A DNA stretch of 64,000 nucleotides from Pseudoalteromonas sp. MEBiC 03607. GTDB taxonomy: Bacteria > Pseudomonadota > Gammaproteobacteria > Enterobacterales > Alteromonadaceae. Below the pieces are notes generated by a model. It saw nothing but the letters and a program-made list of their open reading frames with translations. It was not told the DNA's origin and did no database searches. Of the stretch, positions 34,125 to 42,823 are shown in pieces (position 1 is the first letter of the stretch; each line of letters begins with the position of its first letter). The stretch lies in contig NZ_SRRY01000002.1 of NCBI RefSeq assembly GCF_004792295.1, positions 1 through 64,000 of the forward strand. The letters run 5' to 3'. Both the position numbers and the translations under genes were made by a program.

Positions 34125-35720
34125 TTAAGGCTGATAGTAAATCGGTGATTCAGGGCCAACAGGGAAGCCCAGAACAAATACCCATAAGTAGAATAACGCC
34201 ACCCAACCAACAAAGAAGATCATACTGTATGGAAGCATGGTCGCAACCAATGTACCAATACCCATGTCTTTCTTATACTTAGTTGCAACAGCCAGTATTA
34301 AACCAAAATAGCTCATCATTGGTGTAATAAGGTTAGTAACCGAGTCACCAATTCGATACGCCGCTTGAATAGTTTCTGGCGCGTAGCCAATTAGCATTAA
34401 CATTGGCACGAAGATAGGTGCAGTAACAGCCCACTGCGCTGAAGAAGATCCCAAACTTAAGTTTACCAATGCACACATTAAAATGAATAGCACAAATACT
34501 TCTGGGCCAGTTAGGTTTAATGCTTGTAACAGAGCGGCGCCGTTAATGGCTAAAATTGTGCCTAGGTTGGTCCATTTAAAGAAAGCAACGAACTGTGCTG
34601 CAAAGAAAACCAGCACAATGTACATACCCATCGAGCTCATGCTTTTACTCATGGCATCGATGACATCTTTATCGTTTTTCATCGTGCCAACAACGCGGCC
34701 GTAAACAAAACCCGGAATACCGAAAGTTACAAATATAAAGACCACAATGCCTTTTAAAAATGGCGAGTGTGCAACAAGGCCTGTTTCTGGATTACGCAAA
34801 ATGCCGTCTTCAGGAACAATTGTCCATGCAAGTAATAATGAAACCACTAACAGTGAAACACCCGCCCACTTAAGGCCTGACTTTTCTTTATCGGTTAAAC
34901 CTGCAATGTCATTTTTTGGCAAATCATTACTTGCTTCATCAGGGTTGTACTTACCAAGGCGTGGCTCGACGATTTTTTCAGTAACGAAAGTGCCTAAAAT
35001 GGCAATTAAAAATACAGAGATCATCATGAAATACCAGTTTGCTTCAGCGCCAACTTGGTAATTTGGATCAATCATTTGTGCTGCAGGTGTAGTAATACCA
35101 GCAAGAAGAGGGTCAATGGTGCCTAGCAATAGGTTGGCACTGTAACCGCCTGAAACACCTGCAAATGCTGCAGCAAGGCCCGCAAGTGGGTGGCGACCAA
35201 GGCTGTGGAATATCATGGCTGCTAGTGGAATCAGTACGACATAACCAAGCTCTGATGCTGTATTTGATAAAATCGCAGCAAATACCACCATGAAAGTAAC
35301 TAGGCGTTTAGACGCGCCCATTACCATGCCTCGCATAGCTGCAGAAAGTAAACCTGAGTGCTCTGCAACACTCACACCTAATAAAGCAACCAGTACTGTG
35401 CCAAGTGGTGCAAAGCTTGTAAAGTTTGTAACAAGGCCAGTGACGATACGCTGCAGGCCTTCGGCACTGAGCAGGCTGACAACTTCAATAACACCATCGG
35501 GGTCGCGTCCAGCAGCGCCTTCTGGGCGTGGGTCGATGGCACTTAAACCATACCAATCGGCAATGCCACTAAATACAATAATGGCAACACAAAACATTGC
35601 AAATAATGTGATCGGGTGGGGGAGCATATTACCCAAAAATTCAACGGTGGCTAAAAATCGGTTAAACAACCCATTATTGCCACCCTCATGGGTGTTGTGA
35701 GAGTTTATAGTTTTTGACAT
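34125..35720 (-). CDS. abgT: AbgT-family transporter
   Basis: A 531-residue inner-membrane protein with about eleven hydrophobic segments. Family landmarks are present: the N-terminal LGNMLPHPITLF, the loop with DPRPEG, SNTASELGYVVLIPLAA, FAGVSGGYSANLLLG with TIDPLLAG, the C-terminal SLGSSSAQWAVTAPIFVPML and ITPMMSYFGLILA. AbgT proteins were described for p-aminobenzoyl-glutamate uptake in E. coli, and related MtrF/YdaH proteins also export sulfonamides and p-aminobenzoate. The substrate here may be a different aminoacyl or dipeptide compound. No abgAB hydrolase genes are adjacent. It is monocistronic, closed by a strong terminator. Confidence 0.93.
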   Translation of the reverse strand: MSKTINSHNTHEGGNNGLFNRFLATVEFLGNMLPHPITLFAMFCVAIIVFSGIADWYGLSAIDPRPEGAAGRDPDGVIEVVSLLSAEGLQRIVTGLVTNFTSFAPLGTVLVALLGVSVAEHSGLLSAAMRGMVMGASKRLVTFMVVFAAILSNTASELGYVVLIPLAAMIFHSLGRHPLAGLAAAFAGVSGGYSANLLLGTIDPLLAGITTPAAQMIDPNYQVGAEANWYFMMISVFLIAILGTFVTEKIVEPRLGKYNPDEASNDLPKNDIAGLTDKEKSGLKWAGVSLLVVSLLLAWTIVPEDGILRNPETGLVAHSPFLKGIVVFIFVTFGIPGFVYGRVVGTMKNDKDVIDAMSKSMSSMGMYIVLVFFAAQFVAFFKWTNLGTILAINGAALLQALNLTGPEVFVLFILMCALVNLSLGSSSAQWAVTAPIFVPMLMLIGYAPETIQAAYRIGDSVTNLITPMMSYFGLILAVATKYKKDMGIGTLVATMLPYSMIFFVGWVALFYLWVFVLGFPVGPESPIYYQP

Positions 35721-35797
35721 GTCCAGTTCTCGTTATTTCAAAATGGCGCTAACCTAGCATTTTTTACCGGACAGATCATGTTTTAGCGGTGGGAAAT

Positions 35798-36097
35798 CTA
35801 ATAGGTACGTTCCAATACGCCCTTGTATAGCAAGGGATAGCGGCGCAAACGCTTACCAATGTAATCATCGGCTAAAATTTGCGCACAGATTTGGTCTACA
35901 TCATTCGTTGCTTCAAACACCCAATCAAAACGCTCAATAGCAAGTAAAAAACCTCGTTTAAGAAACTGTTGCTCACGATAATAGCTAAGATTGTCGCGAA
36001 TAATATCTAGCTTACTTGGGTCATTTTTTAATTCATTAATAACCTGATTGATAAATGCAACTTGCTGCTTGGATTCAGCTTTTACCCGTCGTTTCAT
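35798..36097 (-). CDS. Small basic hypothetical protein
   Basis: A 99-residue basic, helical protein with no signal peptide or membrane segment. The middle contains LSYYREQQFLKRGFLLAIERFDWVFE (landmarks SYYREQQF and IERFDWVF). It starts 7 bases after the DUF3081-like gene and is therefore the second gene of a small operon. I do not recognise the family. Confidence 0.6.
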   Translation of the reverse strand: MKRRVKAESKQQVAFINQVINELKNDPSKLDIIRDNLSYYREQQFLKRGFLLAIERFDWVFEATNDVDQICAQILADDYIGKRLRRYPLLYKGVLERTY

Positions 36098-36104
36098 TAC
36101 TTAT

Positions 36105-36365
36105 TTATAGTTCCTGCTCTGCGATATAAAGCACTTTCTTCATAAAGTCTTCTTTGTTTTTTTCGTGTTGATAGTCAAGGTGATAGGTATTATGAAAACC
36201 AAAGCGAAGTAATACACCACTGCCTTTTAGATAGACTGTATATCCATCGATATCAGAAAAAGCGCAAATACCTTCGTAAAGCTTTCCATCTTCATGGTCT
36301 TCACCATGTTGAATGATTTTTTCATACACAGATAGAATTAATTTACCGTCTAGTTCATTTTTCAT
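36105..36365 (-). CDS. DUF3081-like small protein
   Basis: An 86-residue cytoplasmic protein. It contains LSVYEKIIQHGE, a central DIDGYTVYL and LLRFGFHNTYHLDYQ, which fits my memory of the DUF3081 family found in Vibrio, Shewanella and Pseudoalteromonas. AAAAGGAGTCATC precedes the ATG. No function is known. It forms a two-gene unit with the basic protein that follows. Confidence 0.75.
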   Translation of the reverse strand: MKNELDGKLILSVYEKIIQHGEDHEDGKLYEGICAFSDIDGYTVYLKGSGVLLRFGFHNTYHLDYQHEKNKEDFMKKVLYIAEQEL

Positions 36366-36554
36366 GATGACTCCTTTTTAATGTAGTACGTTTCATATCT
36401 ATAAAAAGTTTAGTGCTATTTTTAATGTTTTGAGTGTTTCTATGGCTTAGTTTGCGATAAATCATTAAATCTGCATTTAGCCAGCAGATGTCGAAAATTT
36501 ACAATATTTTGTCTTACCTTAAACTTAAAATTGGTTTTATTTGAGGGACGCACA

Positions 36555-37421
36555 ATGAGTTATAAATTAATACTACTGATACTACTAACAGGCTTGTTGC
36601 TTGTAAGCCAAAGCATATCAGCAAATACAGCCCCCCTTGTTTTAGAAAATGAAACAGGGAAAATAGTCAAACTTGAAAGCTACTTAGGAAAAAAACCAGT
36701 TTACTTAAAGTTTTGGGCTACTTGGTGCAAGCCATGTATGGAGCAGATGCCGCATTTTCAGCATGCTTACGAACAGTATGGCGATAAAATTCAATTTGTA
36801 GCAATTAATATCGACCTCAATGATGATGCACACGCTGTTGCTAAGGTTAAAGAGCGTTTTTCACTTAGCATGCCATTATTTACCGATCATACAGGCCGGG
36901 TTGCTAAACATTATGAATTTATGGGCACTCCTTTTCATGTGTTAATTGATAGCGATGAAAAGGTTATTTTTCAAGGCCACGAAGCTGATAAACCGCTTGA
37001 TAACACGTTACGTTTGTTGTCACACAATGGCAAAGTTGAAAAAGCGCGATTACTAGGTGAAAAGCAAGGTAAAGCGGCTCCTTTGGTTATTCCGAATAAA
37101 GGCAAAAAAGCAGTGCTATTCACCGCAACATGGTGCGACTGGTACTTAGCTGACACTCGTCCTGCAATGGCAAAGCAGTGTGAATTAGCGCAGCAACATG
37201 TTAATCAGTTGGCAAAGCAAGGAATTGATGTCGAGGTTAAAGTGAGTCAGTTATGGACAGATCAAAGTGCAGTGCAAGAATATGTTGATAAATTCTCTGT
37301 AACCATGCCAGTTTCAATCGATTATGGAAATGAGTTATTTATCGAAAATGGCATTAATTCGGTACCAAGTTTACTTCTTTACAACGATGGAAAAATAGTC
37401 TCAACACAGGCTAAATTTTAA
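36555..37421 (+). CDS. Periplasmic TlpA-like thiol-disulfide protein with two thioredoxin modules
   Basis: A 288-residue exported protein. The ATG at 36555 follows a GAGGGA site and gives a signal peptide MSYKLILLILLTGLLLVSQS with cleavage after SISA; an earlier in-frame TTG was rejected. Module 1 (residues about 25-165) is a TlpA/ResA thioredoxin with the redox pair Cys58-Cys61 (WCKPC) and the cis-Pro GTPFHVLI. Module 2 (residues about 175-285) starts VLFTATWCDWYL: the position of the second Cys is Tyr197, so only Cys194 remains, and its cis-Pro region is SVPSLLLYNDG. Module 2 may bind a partner or substrate rather than cycle disulfides. It precedes the MATCAP-like gene by 78 bases. Confidence 0.87.
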   Translation: MSYKLILLILLTGLLLVSQSISANTAPLVLENETGKIVKLESYLGKKPVYLKFWATWCKPCMEQMPHFQHAYEQYGDKIQFVAINIDLNDDAHAVAKVKERFSLSMPLFTDHTGRVAKHYEFMGTPFHVLIDSDEKVIFQGHEADKPLDNTLRLLSHNGKVEKARLLGEKQGKAAPLVIPNKGKKAVLFTATWCDWYLADTRPAMAKQCELAQQHVNQLAKQGIDVEVKVSQLWTDQSAVQEYVDKFSVTMPVSIDYGNELFIENGINSVPSLLLYNDGKIVSTQAKF

Positions 37422-37499
37422 TAAAAACCGTGTGATTTTGCTTTGTAATTATGCAAATTTAGCCTATGCTCAAGGCTCATTACACAGTGAGCCTAGAGC

Positions 37500-38780
37500 A
37501 TGATAGATAAGGCATTATTAGCAAAAACACGCGAGTTATCTGACCGATTAATCGCACTGCAAACACCCATTCGTATCCTTGATGCGATCAACTGGGATAA
37601 ACAAATCAAAGAAGAGTTTTTTAAGCATAAATGCCAGAAAAACCCAACAGTTGATCAAGCATATTACCAACAGCGTGACCTTGGTTTTGTACCAAGCGAA
37701 CTGCGCCGTGCGTTTTCTGATTTAAATCGCGATATCATCAGCCAATTAGGGCAACTGAACCCGATTGCGCAATACATGAGCAAGATGTGTACTGAATATA
37801 AAACCGTACTTAGTATGATTGAGTATCGTGGTACCCCTGAATTTCATGATCTGTCTGTAGAGCTGTTCGGTCATCCTAAAGATTTATTCCATGCTGGAGA
37901 GCCGTCACTTTCAGAGCTTGCAACTATGCTTGAGCAGCCACTAAAGAGTATGCTTGATGCCGATATCTTGCCTGATGATCCAAAAAATATCGATGCAGAA
38001 GATGCGGTGAAAATTCTAGCAGCTCAAGTGTCTCAAACGATGCCAGGCATTGATGTTGAGGTCATTCTGAGTGATGGTATCGTCAGTGATGCCGCAGCTG
38101 GTGCAAATAATATTAAACTTAATCAAGATGTTAAGTTCTCTCAGCGTGAGCTTGATATTCTTGAAGTGCATGAAGGCTGGATCCATGTGGGTACGACGCA
38201 AAACGGTCTTGCTCAGCCATATTTAACCTGTTTAAGTAAAGGCACACCGAGCTCTACCGTCACCCAAGAAGGCCTTGCGGTGTTGACCGAAATTATTACC
38301 TTAAAGTCGACGCCACGACGTTTAGCAAAGTTAGTTAATCGTATTCAAGGTATTACCAAGGTCATTGATGGCGCTGAGTTCGTTGATATTTATCGTGACT
38401 ATGTAGCGCAAGGTTTGAGTAAAGACGACAGCTATACACTCACACAACGAGTGTTTAGAGGCAGTACAGCAACAGGCTTACCTTTTACCAAAGATATCGC
38501 CTATATCAAAGGTTTCGTGTTGGTGTATAACCTTATACGAGTTGCCATTCAGTTAGGTCGAATTGATCAATTGCACTTGTTATTGGTTGGTAAAATTTCA
38601 ATTGATGATTTCAGACTGATATCACAATTACATGATTTAGGTGTGATTGAAGACCCTAAGTTTATTCCGCCACACTTTAAAGACTTACGAGGCCTAGCAA
38701 CATGGCTAAGCTTTGGCCGTTTTATTGGTAACTTGTCGTTTGAGCAATTAGAAAACGATTACAAACCACTCTTTATTTAA
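37500..38780 (+). CDS. MATCAP/DUF1704 family metallocarboxypeptidase homologue (QEGLA motif protein)
   Basis: A 426-residue cytoplasmic protein. It carries the zinc-peptidase-like motif HEGWIH at residues 224-229 (HExxxH) and the QEGLA motif at 256-260, whose Glu would be the third metal ligand. These are the family's catalytic motifs: eukaryotic MATCAP proteins (KIAA0895L), shown in 2022 to remove the C-terminal tyrosine of tubulin, have HEIGTH and a matching EEGLA. Bacterial members are usually annotated as flavohemoglobin expression-modulating QEGLA motif proteins. They have no tubulin, so the target is unknown. The start lacks a good ribosome binding site; the first ATG is used. It follows a TlpA-like gene on the same strand, possibly sharing a transcript. 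Confidence 0.88.
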   Translation: MIDKALLAKTRELSDRLIALQTPIRILDAINWDKQIKEEFFKHKCQKNPTVDQAYYQQRDLGFVPSELRRAFSDLNRDIISQLGQLNPIAQYMSKMCTEYKTVLSMIEYRGTPEFHDLSVELFGHPKDLFHAGEPSLSELATMLEQPLKSMLDADILPDDPKNIDAEDAVKILAAQVSQTMPGIDVEVILSDGIVSDAAAGANNIKLNQDVKFSQRELDILEVHEGWIHVGTTQNGLAQPYLTCLSKGTPSSTVTQEGLAVLTEIITLKSTPRRLAKLVNRIQGITKVIDGAEFVDIYRDYVAQGLSKDDSYTLTQRVFRGSTATGLPFTKDIAYIKGFVLVYNLIRVAIQLGRIDQLHLLLVGKISIDDFRLISQLHDLGVIEDPKFIPPHFKDLRGLATWLSFGRFIGNLSFEQLENDYKPLFI

Positions 38781-38822
38781 GACCCAACCGCAATAATACT
38801 TAATTAAGCGAATTGGTATAAA

Positions 38823-38853
38823 AAAATGCAGCTGGAATGAGCAGCTGCATTTT
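38823..38853. terminator. Bidirectional terminator between the MATCAP-like and decarboxylase genes
   Basis: AAAATGCAGCTG, loop GAATGAG, CAGCTGCATTTT: a 12-bp perfect stem between convergent genes. T-tracts are short (TTTT on both strands). Confidence 0.85.
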
Positions 38854-38899
38854 AAGAGTTAAAGCATGTTGCCTTACATGCTTTTAGTCGAGGAAACGA

Positions 38900-40117
38900 T
38901 TAACCGGTGAGTGCGTCAACCTGCACTACATCATTCAGTACGATAACTCCTGCACGTTTGAAGAAGTTAAAATCTGTTGCGGTTGCTAATGTGTAAGCAC
39001 CCATCATACGGCTGATGATTAAATCACCATTGTTTAATTTTGGTAGCATGATTGACTCACTCACTACGTCGATGCTATCGCAAGTTGGGCCTGCTAATAC
39101 TGACTCTACGCGATCGCTTGATTGCTTTAACGAGTCGATAGGGTATGAGGCTTCATCGAACAATAAACCACTAAATGAGCCGTAAATACCATCATCCAAG
39201 TAATACCAAGGTTTGCCATCACGTACCGCTTGACCCATTACTGATGCAACACTGGTTACAGCACTAGCGACAATAAAACGACCCGGTTCAGCAATCACGC
39301 GCACTGTCTCGGGTAACTGCGCTAAGGCATCATTAATCGGCGCACAAAATTCATCAATTGGCAGCACGTCTTTGTGATATGGCACTGGGAAACCACCGCC
39401 GATATCAAGCGTGCTAAGCGCAGGTAATCCTAATGCGGCTACATCGTTAATCACTTGGTTACATGCAGCAATGGCAGTGACATATTTAGTTGGACTCGCT
39501 GTTTGTGAACCAACATGGAACGACAGCCCTTTGATACGAATACCTAATTGTTGCGCGTAGCTAATGATTTCAATGGCCATTGCTGGGCTACAACCAAATT
39601 TTTTCGATAAATCAGCGAATGCTTCCGCATTACGAAAACTTAAGCGAACAAGTAACTCAACTTGGTCTTTGTATGCAATGAACTTTTCTAATTCATTGAT
39701 GTTATCAACCACAAACACATTACAACCGTATTCAAGTGCATCACGGATATCACGATCACGTTTGATAGGGTGCGTGTGAATAGTACGATCACTTGGTACG
39801 CCTTGGCTGGCGACTAAGTCTACTTCACCGCTGGTTGCTAAATCAAAGCTGGCACCTTCCTCTAAAAGCGTACGAACAACCGCAGGATGAGGCAATGGCT
39901 TTAATGCAAAGTGTAAAACAACGCCAGGTAAAGCACGGCTTAATGCACGGTATTGATGACGAACAGATTCACAATCTAGCACCATTAATGGCGCGCCATG
40001 TTGTGCAACAAGTTGCTCAATAAATTGGTTTGATGGTTGTGCAATTGATTCATTTGCAGCAACCGACGCTGCAGGTACTTTGATTGTTAAGTCTTGTGTA
40101 AGGGTTGAAATAGCCAT
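38900..40117 (-). CDS. Ornithine/lysine decarboxylase, fold type III
   Basis: A 405-residue PLP enzyme. The ATG at 40117 follows a GGAGAG site; an in-frame TTG five codons upstream is rejected. Landmarks of the eukaryotic-type/alanine-racemase-fold ODC group: PLP Lys73 in HFALKPLPHP, HVGSQT with the active-site His, the Gly-rich loop DIGGGFPVP, EPGRF, and GPTCDSIDV with the Cys at the second active site. The LKPLPHPAV spelling, not YAVKCNP, is a variant of the common motif. The expected product is putrescine (from ornithine) or cadaverine (from lysine). It lies next to arginine-succinylation genes, which supports ornithine/arginine metabolism, though a terminator separates them. Confidence 0.88.
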   Translation of the reverse strand: MAISTLTQDLTIKVPAASVAANESIAQPSNQFIEQLVAQHGAPLMVLDCESVRHQYRALSRALPGVVLHFALKPLPHPAVVRTLLEEGASFDLATSGEVDLVASQGVPSDRTIHTHPIKRDRDIRDALEYGCNVFVVDNINELEKFIAYKDQVELLVRLSFRNAEAFADLSKKFGCSPAMAIEIISYAQQLGIRIKGLSFHVGSQTASPTKYVTAIAACNQVINDVAALGLPALSTLDIGGGFPVPYHKDVLPIDEFCAPINDALAQLPETVRVIAEPGRFIVASAVTSVASVMGQAVRDGKPWYYLDDGIYGSFSGLLFDEASYPIDSLKQSSDRVESVLAGPTCDSIDVVSESIMLPKLNNGDLIISRMMGAYTLATATDFNFFKRAGVIVLNDVVQVDALTG

Positions 40118-40125
40118 TTTACTCT

Positions 40126-40148
40126 CCGGCAATTAAGCAACTGCCCGG
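40126..40148 (-). promoter_or_regulatory. Hairpin covering the upstream edge of the decarboxylase ribosome binding site
   Basis: On the minus strand CCGG(G)CAGTT, loop GCTT, AATTGCCGG: 9 pairs including one G-U pair and one bulged G. The right arm ends in GCCGG, directly abutting and overlapping the GGAG ribosome binding site. It could restrict translation. A post-transcriptional control of polyamine synthesis would fit, but no ligand or partner is seen. Confidence 0.4.
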
Positions 40149-40187
40149 AAAAAAATGGAAGTCCGAGTCAGTTGAGTGTTATTAAGC

Positions 40188-40205
40188 GCACAGTATGTTC
40201 TGTGC
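40188..40205. promoter_or_regulatory. Inverted repeat GCACAG-N6-CTGTGC in the decarboxylase upstream region
   Basis: Two perfect 6-base arms separated by TATGTT, 71 bases upstream of the decarboxylase start. It is one of two palindromes in this 371-base intergenic stretch (40118-40488) and could be an operator or a transcript hairpin. Confidence 0.4.
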
Positions 40206-40244
40206 AATCAAATACACTCTTGGATAGTTGCTCTATCGCCTTGC

Positions 40245-40261
40245 TACAAACAGTGTTTGTA
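40245..40261. promoter_or_regulatory. Perfect 17-base palindrome TACAAACA-G-TGTTTGTA in the decarboxylase upstream region
   Basis: Eight-base arms around one central base. Its symmetry and size are typical of a dimeric repressor site. It lies 128 bases upstream of the decarboxylase start. The regulator is not identified. The rest of the intergenic stretch up to the terminator at 40431 is AT-rich and shows nothing else clear. Confidence 0.45.
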
Positions 40262-40430
40262 ATGTACTCGGATTGGCTATCATCAAGAAGCGGCGTGATA
40301 ATAGATCTGCTTTTTTATTTGCGCAATAAAAAATTTCAAAAACAGAAATATATTTTTAACCTGTTGATTTTTAATTAATTATAACGATTTAAATTTTTGA
40401 TACTCTAGAGAAACAGATTTTATTAAACGA

Positions 40431-40457
40431 AAAAAAATCCCCAAAAAAGGGGATTTT
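40431..40457 (-). terminator. Rho-independent terminator of the astC-astA-astD-DUF1338 operon
   Basis: On the minus strand AAAATCCCC, loop TTTTTT, GGGGATTTTTTT: a 4-bp G-C core with A-T extensions and a T-tract of at least seven. It starts 32 bases downstream of the DUF1338 stop codon. Confidence 0.88.
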
Positions 40458-40488
40458 ATAATTATTGGTTTAGCTAACAAGCCGTTAC

Positions 40489-41292
40489 TTATCGAGCATT
40501 GGTGCTCTCAAAAATTTTGTCGGCAGATGCTGCTACAAAGCCTGTGTAAAGCTCGCCATCTGGTTTTGCATAACGTAGTGCGAACTCATAAAAACAGCTT
40601 GGTACAGCCATTTTGCCATCGCTGAATTCCACTTCGCTGTCATCAGCAAGGGTTGAAGATTGCTCAAGCAATACCTCAGGCGAACCTTTGATTTCGCCGC
40701 CTGATGTATTCAATGCAAACCCAGCATCTTTAAGTGCTTGGTTAACACTTTCGATATCATCGAATTTTGCTAATTCATTGATGCTCACAGTAAAGTGATT
40801 AGCACGGTAACCCCACGCCGACATCCACGCTGCATATTCGCTTTCTGCTAACAGCTTTTTGTAAGTGTCTGAACTTACTTGCCAGTGCGTTCCAGAGTAA
40901 AGGAAGTTATCAGCTGTTACTGCACTTTCGTCAATCTGATCAACCATGTCGTTCACAATAGCTTGTAATTCTTCTGAGCATTGCTCAACAAGTAATTCAG
41001 AGATAAAAACTTTAGGTTGTTTAGGATCTGAATGTTCAAAATGCTTAGCGTATAGTTTTTTCGCTTCGAAATGATACTCGCCGCATTCTTTGTAGCCAAC
41101 AGCTAAAAAGTGCGCAGCTAGTTTTTCTAAACCGATTTTTTCGTGATTAAAAGTACGTAGAGCGATGTGATCGTTAATCACGTCATCTTTTTGTGTAGAG
41201 CCTAGTAGCTCGTGTACTTTTACCGCCGAAGGCGTAACTGATAAATAGTTTTCCCATAGATTTTCAAATAGGGCGTTTACATCTGTGTGCAT
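40489..41292 (-). CDS. DUF1338 (2-oxoadipate dioxygenase/decarboxylase-like) protein
   Basis: A 267-residue cytoplasmic protein. The ATG at 41292 follows GAAGGAAT. It has the family metal-ligand landmarks: His42 in INDHIALRTF, a second His in WGYRANHFTV and a Glu in CFYEFALRY. P. putida HglS (about 460 residues), a distant member, converts 2-oxoadipate to D-2-hydroxyglutarate with Fe(II) and oxygen. This shorter form is unproven and may act on another 2-oxo acid. It is the last gene of the operon that starts with astC, 40 bases after astD, in the place where astB or astE would normally be found. It may oxidise or remove a product of arginine breakdown. Confidence 0.85.
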   Translation of the reverse strand: MHTDVNALFENLWENYLSVTPSAVKVHELLGSTQKDDVINDHIALRTFNHEKIGLEKLAAHFLAVGYKECGEYHFEAKKLYAKHFEHSDPKQPKVFISELLVEQCSEELQAIVNDMVDQIDESAVTADNFLYSGTHWQVSSDTYKKLLAESEYAAWMSAWGYRANHFTVSINELAKFDDIESVNQALKDAGFALNTSGGEIKGSPEVLLEQSSTLADDSEVEFSDGKMAVPSCFYEFALRYAKPDGELYTGFVAASADKIFESTNAR

Positions 41293-41332
41293 GTTTAATT
41301 CCTTCAATTAAGGCGGCAAGGCCGCCAATCAA

Positions 41333-42805
41333 TTATTCAATAATTAAGCCCGGCGCAAGGGTCTGTGGTAAGTTAACTTTATCGGCTTCAACAGAAGCAA
41401 CAGGGTATGCACAGTAGTCAGCAGCATAATACGCGCTTGCTCTGTGGTTACCACTGGCACCAATACCACCAAACGGTGCAGCGCTTGATGCGCCTGTAAT
41501 TGGTCGGTTCCAGTTAACGATACCGGCACGAATACGTTTTAAGAAATGCTGGTAGTCGTTGCTATCATCACTTAATAAACCTGCAGATAAACCAAACGAG
41601 GTGTTATTTGCTTCATTAATCGCGCTATCAAAATCTGTATAACGATATACCTTGATAAGAGGACCAAAATGCTCTTCATCTGGCATATCTTTGACAGCAG
41701 TAACATCAATAATACCTGGGCTTACAAAACCTGTGCCCGGCTCGAGATGCTTAAGCTCAACAAGAGAGGTCGCTCCCATATCAAGTAACTGCTGCTGAGC
41801 TGCAACCATACCTAGTGCTGCTTTTTCGCTGATCATTGCACCCATAAATGGTTGCTCTTCGCTGAAGCTGTCTGCCACTTTGATGTTTTTTGTTGCAGCA
41901 ATTAATTTTTCTAAAATTGCATCACCATTTGCTGAGTTCTCAATAAATAAACGACGAGAACAGGTACAACGTTGGCCTGACGTAATGAAACCAGACTGAA
42001 TAATGTCGTGAACAGCGGCACTTACATCTGCGACATCTTTTACGATCAGTGGGTTATTACCACCCATTTCTAGCGCTAAGATTTTACCTGGATGACCTGC
42101 AAATTGCTTATGTAATAGGTGACCTGTATTTGAGCTACCCGTAAAGAATAAGCCATCAATATCTTGGTGAGATGCAAGAGCAATACCTGTGTCTACTTCA
42201 CCTTGAACAAGGTTAATGACACCGGCTGGTAAGCCTGCTTTTAGCCAAAGCTTTAAAGTGAACTCAGCAACATGAGGCGTCAGTTCTGATGGCTTAAATA
42301 CAACTGTATTACCCGCTAAAATAGCAGGAACAATATGGCCATTTGGTAAATGACCTGGGAAGTTGTATGGGCCAAACACCGCAACAACACCATGTGGCTT
42401 GTGACGAATAAACGCTTTAGCACCCGGCATTGGGTTTTCTGTCGTACCCGTGCGCTCATGATATGCCTTAATAGAGATAGCAATCTTACCCGTCATTGCA
42501 CCTACTTCAGTACGTGTTTCCCAAAGTGGTTTTCCTGTTTCACGGGCGATAATAGTCGCAAACTCTTCGCTGTTTTCTTTAAGCTCGGCTGCAAAGTTTT
42601 CAAGAATAACAATACGATCTTCAAGGCTCATATCAGCCCAGCCAAGCTGCGCATTGCGGGCTGCTTTAATTGCATCAGCTACTTGTTCAGCGGTGGCGGT
42701 TTTACCTTGCCAAACAACCTCCCCATTACTTGGGTTGATTGAACTAAAATCATGACCAAGGCCAGCTTGCCATTGGTTATCTATAAGTTGAGTTGTTACA
42801 CTCAT
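41333..42805 (-). CDS. astD: N-succinylglutamate 5-semialdehyde dehydrogenase
   Basis: A 490-residue ALDH-superfamily enzyme. It oxidises succinylglutamate semialdehyde to succinylglutamate with NAD, the fourth step of the arginine succinyltransferase pathway. Landmarks: the N-terminal [24 protein letters not shown], the NAD site [20 protein letters not shown] with the catalytic Glu, and [11 protein letters not shown] with the catalytic Cys. The family's usual length is about 490. It is the third gene of the operon, 18 bases after astA. Confidence 0.95.
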   Translation of the reverse strand: MSVTTQLIDNQWQAGLGHDFSSINPSNGEVVWQGKTATAEQVADAIKAARNAQLGWADMSLEDRIVILENFAAELKENSEEFATIIARETGKPLWETRTEVGAMTGKIAISIKAYHERTGTTENPMPGAKAFIRHKPHGVVAVFGPYNFPGHLPNGHIVPAILAGNTVVFKPSELTPHVAEFTLKLWLKAGLPAGVINLVQGEVDTGIALASHQDIDGLFFTGSSNTGHLLHKQFAGHPGKILALEMGGNNPLIVKDVADVSAAVHDIIQSGFITSGQRCTCSRRLFIENSANGDAILEKLIAATKNIKVADSFSEEQPFMGAMISEKAALGMVAAQQQLLDMGATSLVELKHLEPGTGFVSPGIIDVTAVKDMPDEEHFGPLIKVYRYTDFDSAINEANNTSFGLSAGLLSDDSNDYQHFLKRIRAGIVNWNRPITGASSAAPFGGIGASGNHRASAYYAADYCAYPVASVEADKVNLPQTLAPGLIIE

Positions 42806-42823
42806 TTTAAACTCCTTAAGTGG

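Noticed and set aside
40188..40261. LexA box in the decarboxylase upstream palindromes
   Set aside because: The half sites are CAG...CTG in the wrong order compared with CTG-N10-CAG.
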